Origin: Candidatus Kapaibacterium sp.
GTDB lineage: Bacteria; Bacteroidota; Ignavibacteria; Kapaibacteriales; Kapaibacteriaceae
Assembly: GCA_030833725.1 (NCBI GenBank)
Contig: JAURGP010000004.1
Coordinates: forward strand, 1-64,000
Length of the DNA: 64,000 nt
Direction: 5' to 3'
Part shown: one piece after another, positions 62,162-64,000 of the stretch
How positions within the stretch are numbered: the first letter of the stretch is position 1
How the letters are laid out: each line of letters starts with the position of its first letter
The notes under the pieces: generated by a model
What the model was told of the DNA's origin: nothing
Databases searched by the model: none
The model's input: only the letters and a program-made list of their open reading frames with translations
Position numbers and translations under genes: made by a program

Positions 62162-64000
62162 TCAGATTTCGACGTTACCACCTACTTCCAGCACTCTCTT
62201 GAACGGAATGCCGAAGTACTTAACGGGTGTGCGCGAGTTGCGATGGAGAAACTTAAAGATGTGTTTTCTCCACATGGCCATGCCACCAGGGTCCTGAATC
62301 GAGATGGTTTCGTGACCTAGCACAAAGGTTGTGTCGGTGACGTCGATCGGTAATCCCTCTTCGGGCAGCAGCAGGATGTCGGCATGGAGGTCGAGCTGAT
62401 CCATGAAGCCATAGCGCACGACCACCGTCCAGAATCCTTGCGGATACTCGTTGATCGTGATGCGACCCTCAGCACTCTTGTTGACACGGGCAACGGTTTC
62501 GGTAACGACACTCAGCACAATGATGTTCTCGTGGCGACTACGGTTGTAGCGCACGTTCGAGACCAACGATGGGGGCGCAATCCCTTGATACCCCGACATG
62601 TAGATCGCCGTGCCTGGAACGGTAGGATAGATTTCGCTGTAGGTCACGAATTCCTCGATCTTCATCGTGCGTCGCTTGATGGCACTTCCCAGCAGCGATC
62701 GTCCCTTGCGCCACGTGAGGAAGATGATCAGAATGGCACCGGCAAGAGCAAGGGGAACCCAGCCCCCATCCGGAATCTTGACGGCGTTGGCAGCCCAGAA
62801 GGATGCGTCAACGGCCAAAAACGACAGCGTCGCCAGCAGCGATAGCGCAACAGACCACTTGGCAATCTGACGCATGGCGTGCCATGCAATGAGGCTGGTA
62901 ATCACCATCGTGGTCGAGACGGCAATGCCGTACATGGCGGCGAGGTTGCTGGACGTTTTAAAGTTTAGCACCAAGAACACCGTTACCACAAAAAGCGCCC
63001 AGTTGATAAACGGAATGTAGATCTGACCCCGTTCGGTATGGGACGTATGGAGCACCTTCAGACGTGGAAGGTTGCCCAGCTGTAGGGCCTGCCACGTGAG
63101 TGAAAAGGCCCCACTAATCACGGCCTGCGAGGCAATCACCGTAGCAAAGGTGGAGATGATCACCAGCGGAATCACGCCCCATGACGGGACGAGATGGAAG
63201 AAGGGATTGGCCACCACGGCCGCATCGGCACCCTCGCGCATGAGGAGGGCTCCCTGGCCGAAGTAGTTCAGGAGCAGAGCAGGAAACACCAGCATGAACC
63301 AGCCATTACGGATCGGCTTGGGTCCGAAGTGTCCCATGTCGGCGTAGACGGTTTCGCCACCGGTCACCACGAGGAAGACCGAACCCAACACCAAGGCCCC
63401 CTGCAGTCCATGATGGGCGAAGTAGTCAATAGCGTACATCGGGTTGATGGCCAAGAGCACATCAGGGGTCTGCGCAATCGAGATCGCGCCCAACGTCCCC
63501 ATGAGTCCAAACCAAAACATCGTGAACGGACCGAAGATCTTGCCAACGCTACCGGTACCTCGCGACTGGATCGCAAACAGACCCAGCAGGATGGCGATCG
63601 TCAGTGGAATGATGTAGGTGGACATGTCCGGCGAGAACACGGTCAGGCCCTCTACGGCTGAGAGAACCGAGATGGCAGGAGTGATCACGCCGTCACCGTA
63701 GAGCAGCGACGCACCAAACAGACCCAGTACTGTGACAGCCAGTAGTGCCTTGCGATTTCGAACGAAGGGTGATACGAGTTCCATGAGGGCCATCTCGCCA
63801 CCCTCGCCTTTGTTATCAAAGCGCATGATCACCGTGAGGTACTTCACGGACACCACGAGGGTAAGAGCCCAGAAGATGAGCGACAAAATGCCGTACACCT
63901 CACGCATGCCGGTTTCCAGGCCATAGTGCTCGGAGAAACACTCCTTGATGGCATAGAGGGGGCTGGTACCAATGTCTCCGTACACCACGCCAATGGCGGC
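62162..64000 (-). CDS. kup: Kup/Trk-type low-affinity potassium transporter, N-terminus cut by the window edge
   Basis: At least 612 residues are visible; the frame continues past base 64000 (…AAIGVVYGDIGTSPLYAIKE), so only the first few residues are missing. Typical Kup features are VVYGDIGTSPLYAIKE, DNKGEGGEMALMELV, LFGASLLYGDGVITPAISVLSAVEGL (in parts), GGETVYADMGHFG and about twelve hydrophobic segments, then a cytoplasmic C-terminal domain. It carries out K+/H+ symport across the inner membrane. Confidence 0.94.
   Translation of the reverse strand, partial: AAIGVVYGDIGTSPLYAIKECFSEHYGLETGMREVYGILSLIFWALTLVVSVKYLTVIMRFDNKGEGGEMALMELVSPFVRNRKALLAVTVLGLFGASLLYGDGVITPAISVLSAVEGLTVFSPDMSTYIIPLTIAILLGLFAIQSRGTGSVGKIFGPFTMFWFGLMGTLGAISIAQTPDVLLAINPMYAIDYFAHHGLQGALVLGSVFLVVTGGETVYADMGHFGPKPIRNGWFMLVFPALLLNYFGQGALLMREGADAAVVANPFFHLVPSWGVIPLVIISTFATVIASQAVISGAFSLTWQALQLGNLPRLKVLHTSHTERGQIYIPFINWALFVVTVFLVLNFKTSSNLAAMYGIAVSTTMVITSLIAWHAMRQIAKWSVALSLLATLSFLAVDASFWAANAVKIPDGGWVPLALAGAILIIFLTWRKGRSLLGSAIKRRTMKIEEFVTYSEIYPTVPGTAIYMSGYQGIAPPSLVSNVRYNRSRHENIIVLSVVTETVARVNKSAEGRITINEYPQGFWTVVVRYGFMDQLDLHADILLLPEEGLPIDVTDTTFVLGHETISIQDPGGMAMWRKHIFKFLHRNSRTPVKYFGIPFKRVLEVGGNVEI

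Overview
The window comes from a bacterium of the Bacteroidota-Chlorobiota-Ignavibacteriota group, and the Kapabacteria branch is my best guess. That placement is inference. It rests on five secreted proteins with C-terminal type IX secretion (T9SS) sorting domains, a PorE-like PD40/OmpA lipoprotein, separate secD and secF genes, several TAnnTTTG-type promoter boxes, and many lipoproteins and predicted outer-membrane beta-barrels. DNA is G+C-rich and very tightly packed. Nearly every base is coding, the longest gap between genes is about 135 bases, and many neighbours overlap by ATGA or GTGA. I see no tRNA, rRNA, insertion sequence, phage gene or CRISPR array.

Layout: (1) 1-1944: end of an acyl-CoA carboxylase beta subunit, a MarR regulator and prfA. 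(2) 1995-11464 (+): a lipoprotein, a T9SS cargo protein, an IgGFc-binding/beta-barrel fusion, CcmB, then a surface-type set of metallophosphoesterase lipoprotein, barrel, glycerophosphodiester phosphodiesterase lipoprotein and barrel. (3) 11453-13795 (-): phytoene desaturase family protein and a glycosyltransferase. (4) 13863-18894 (+): an overlapping trio of barrel-like protein, Ig-like lipoprotein and PD40/OmpA-like protein. (5) 18899-22251 (-): SpoU methyltransferase, MqnA-like protein, transaldolase-type aldolase, a cysteine-free redoxin-fold protein and a TetR regulator. (6) 22246-33176: Tat-type phosphatase, a second IgGFc-binding protein, CtpA protease, DUF3108 protein, BadF-type kinase, LD-carboxypeptidase on the other strand, and a glycine-rich T9SS protein. 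(7) 33167-42192 (-): kynurenine 3-monooxygenase, then one long operon trmB-aat-PorE-like-PBP1A-FAH-two lipoproteins. (8) 42297-51175 (+): secD-secF-STAS-purA-large T9SS protein. (9) 51147-64000: CsgG/LpoB-like protein (-), TonB receptor and its large duplicated T9SS partner (+), Ppx/GppA, HtrA protease, barrel protein, and the start-truncated Kup potassium transporter (-).

The common theme is envelope biogenesis: Sec motor, T9SS cargo and anchor, envelope proteases, peptidoglycan synthesis and recycling, surface phosphodiesterases and adhesin-like proteins. The structures least explained by gene content are a perfect 28-bp palindrome inside the STAS gene, an 11-mer (GGTAGGGGGCT) repeated far more often than expected in both orientations, a recurring promoter box only 3-9 nt upstream of start codons, and two chained mini-ORFs leading into the PBP1A start.
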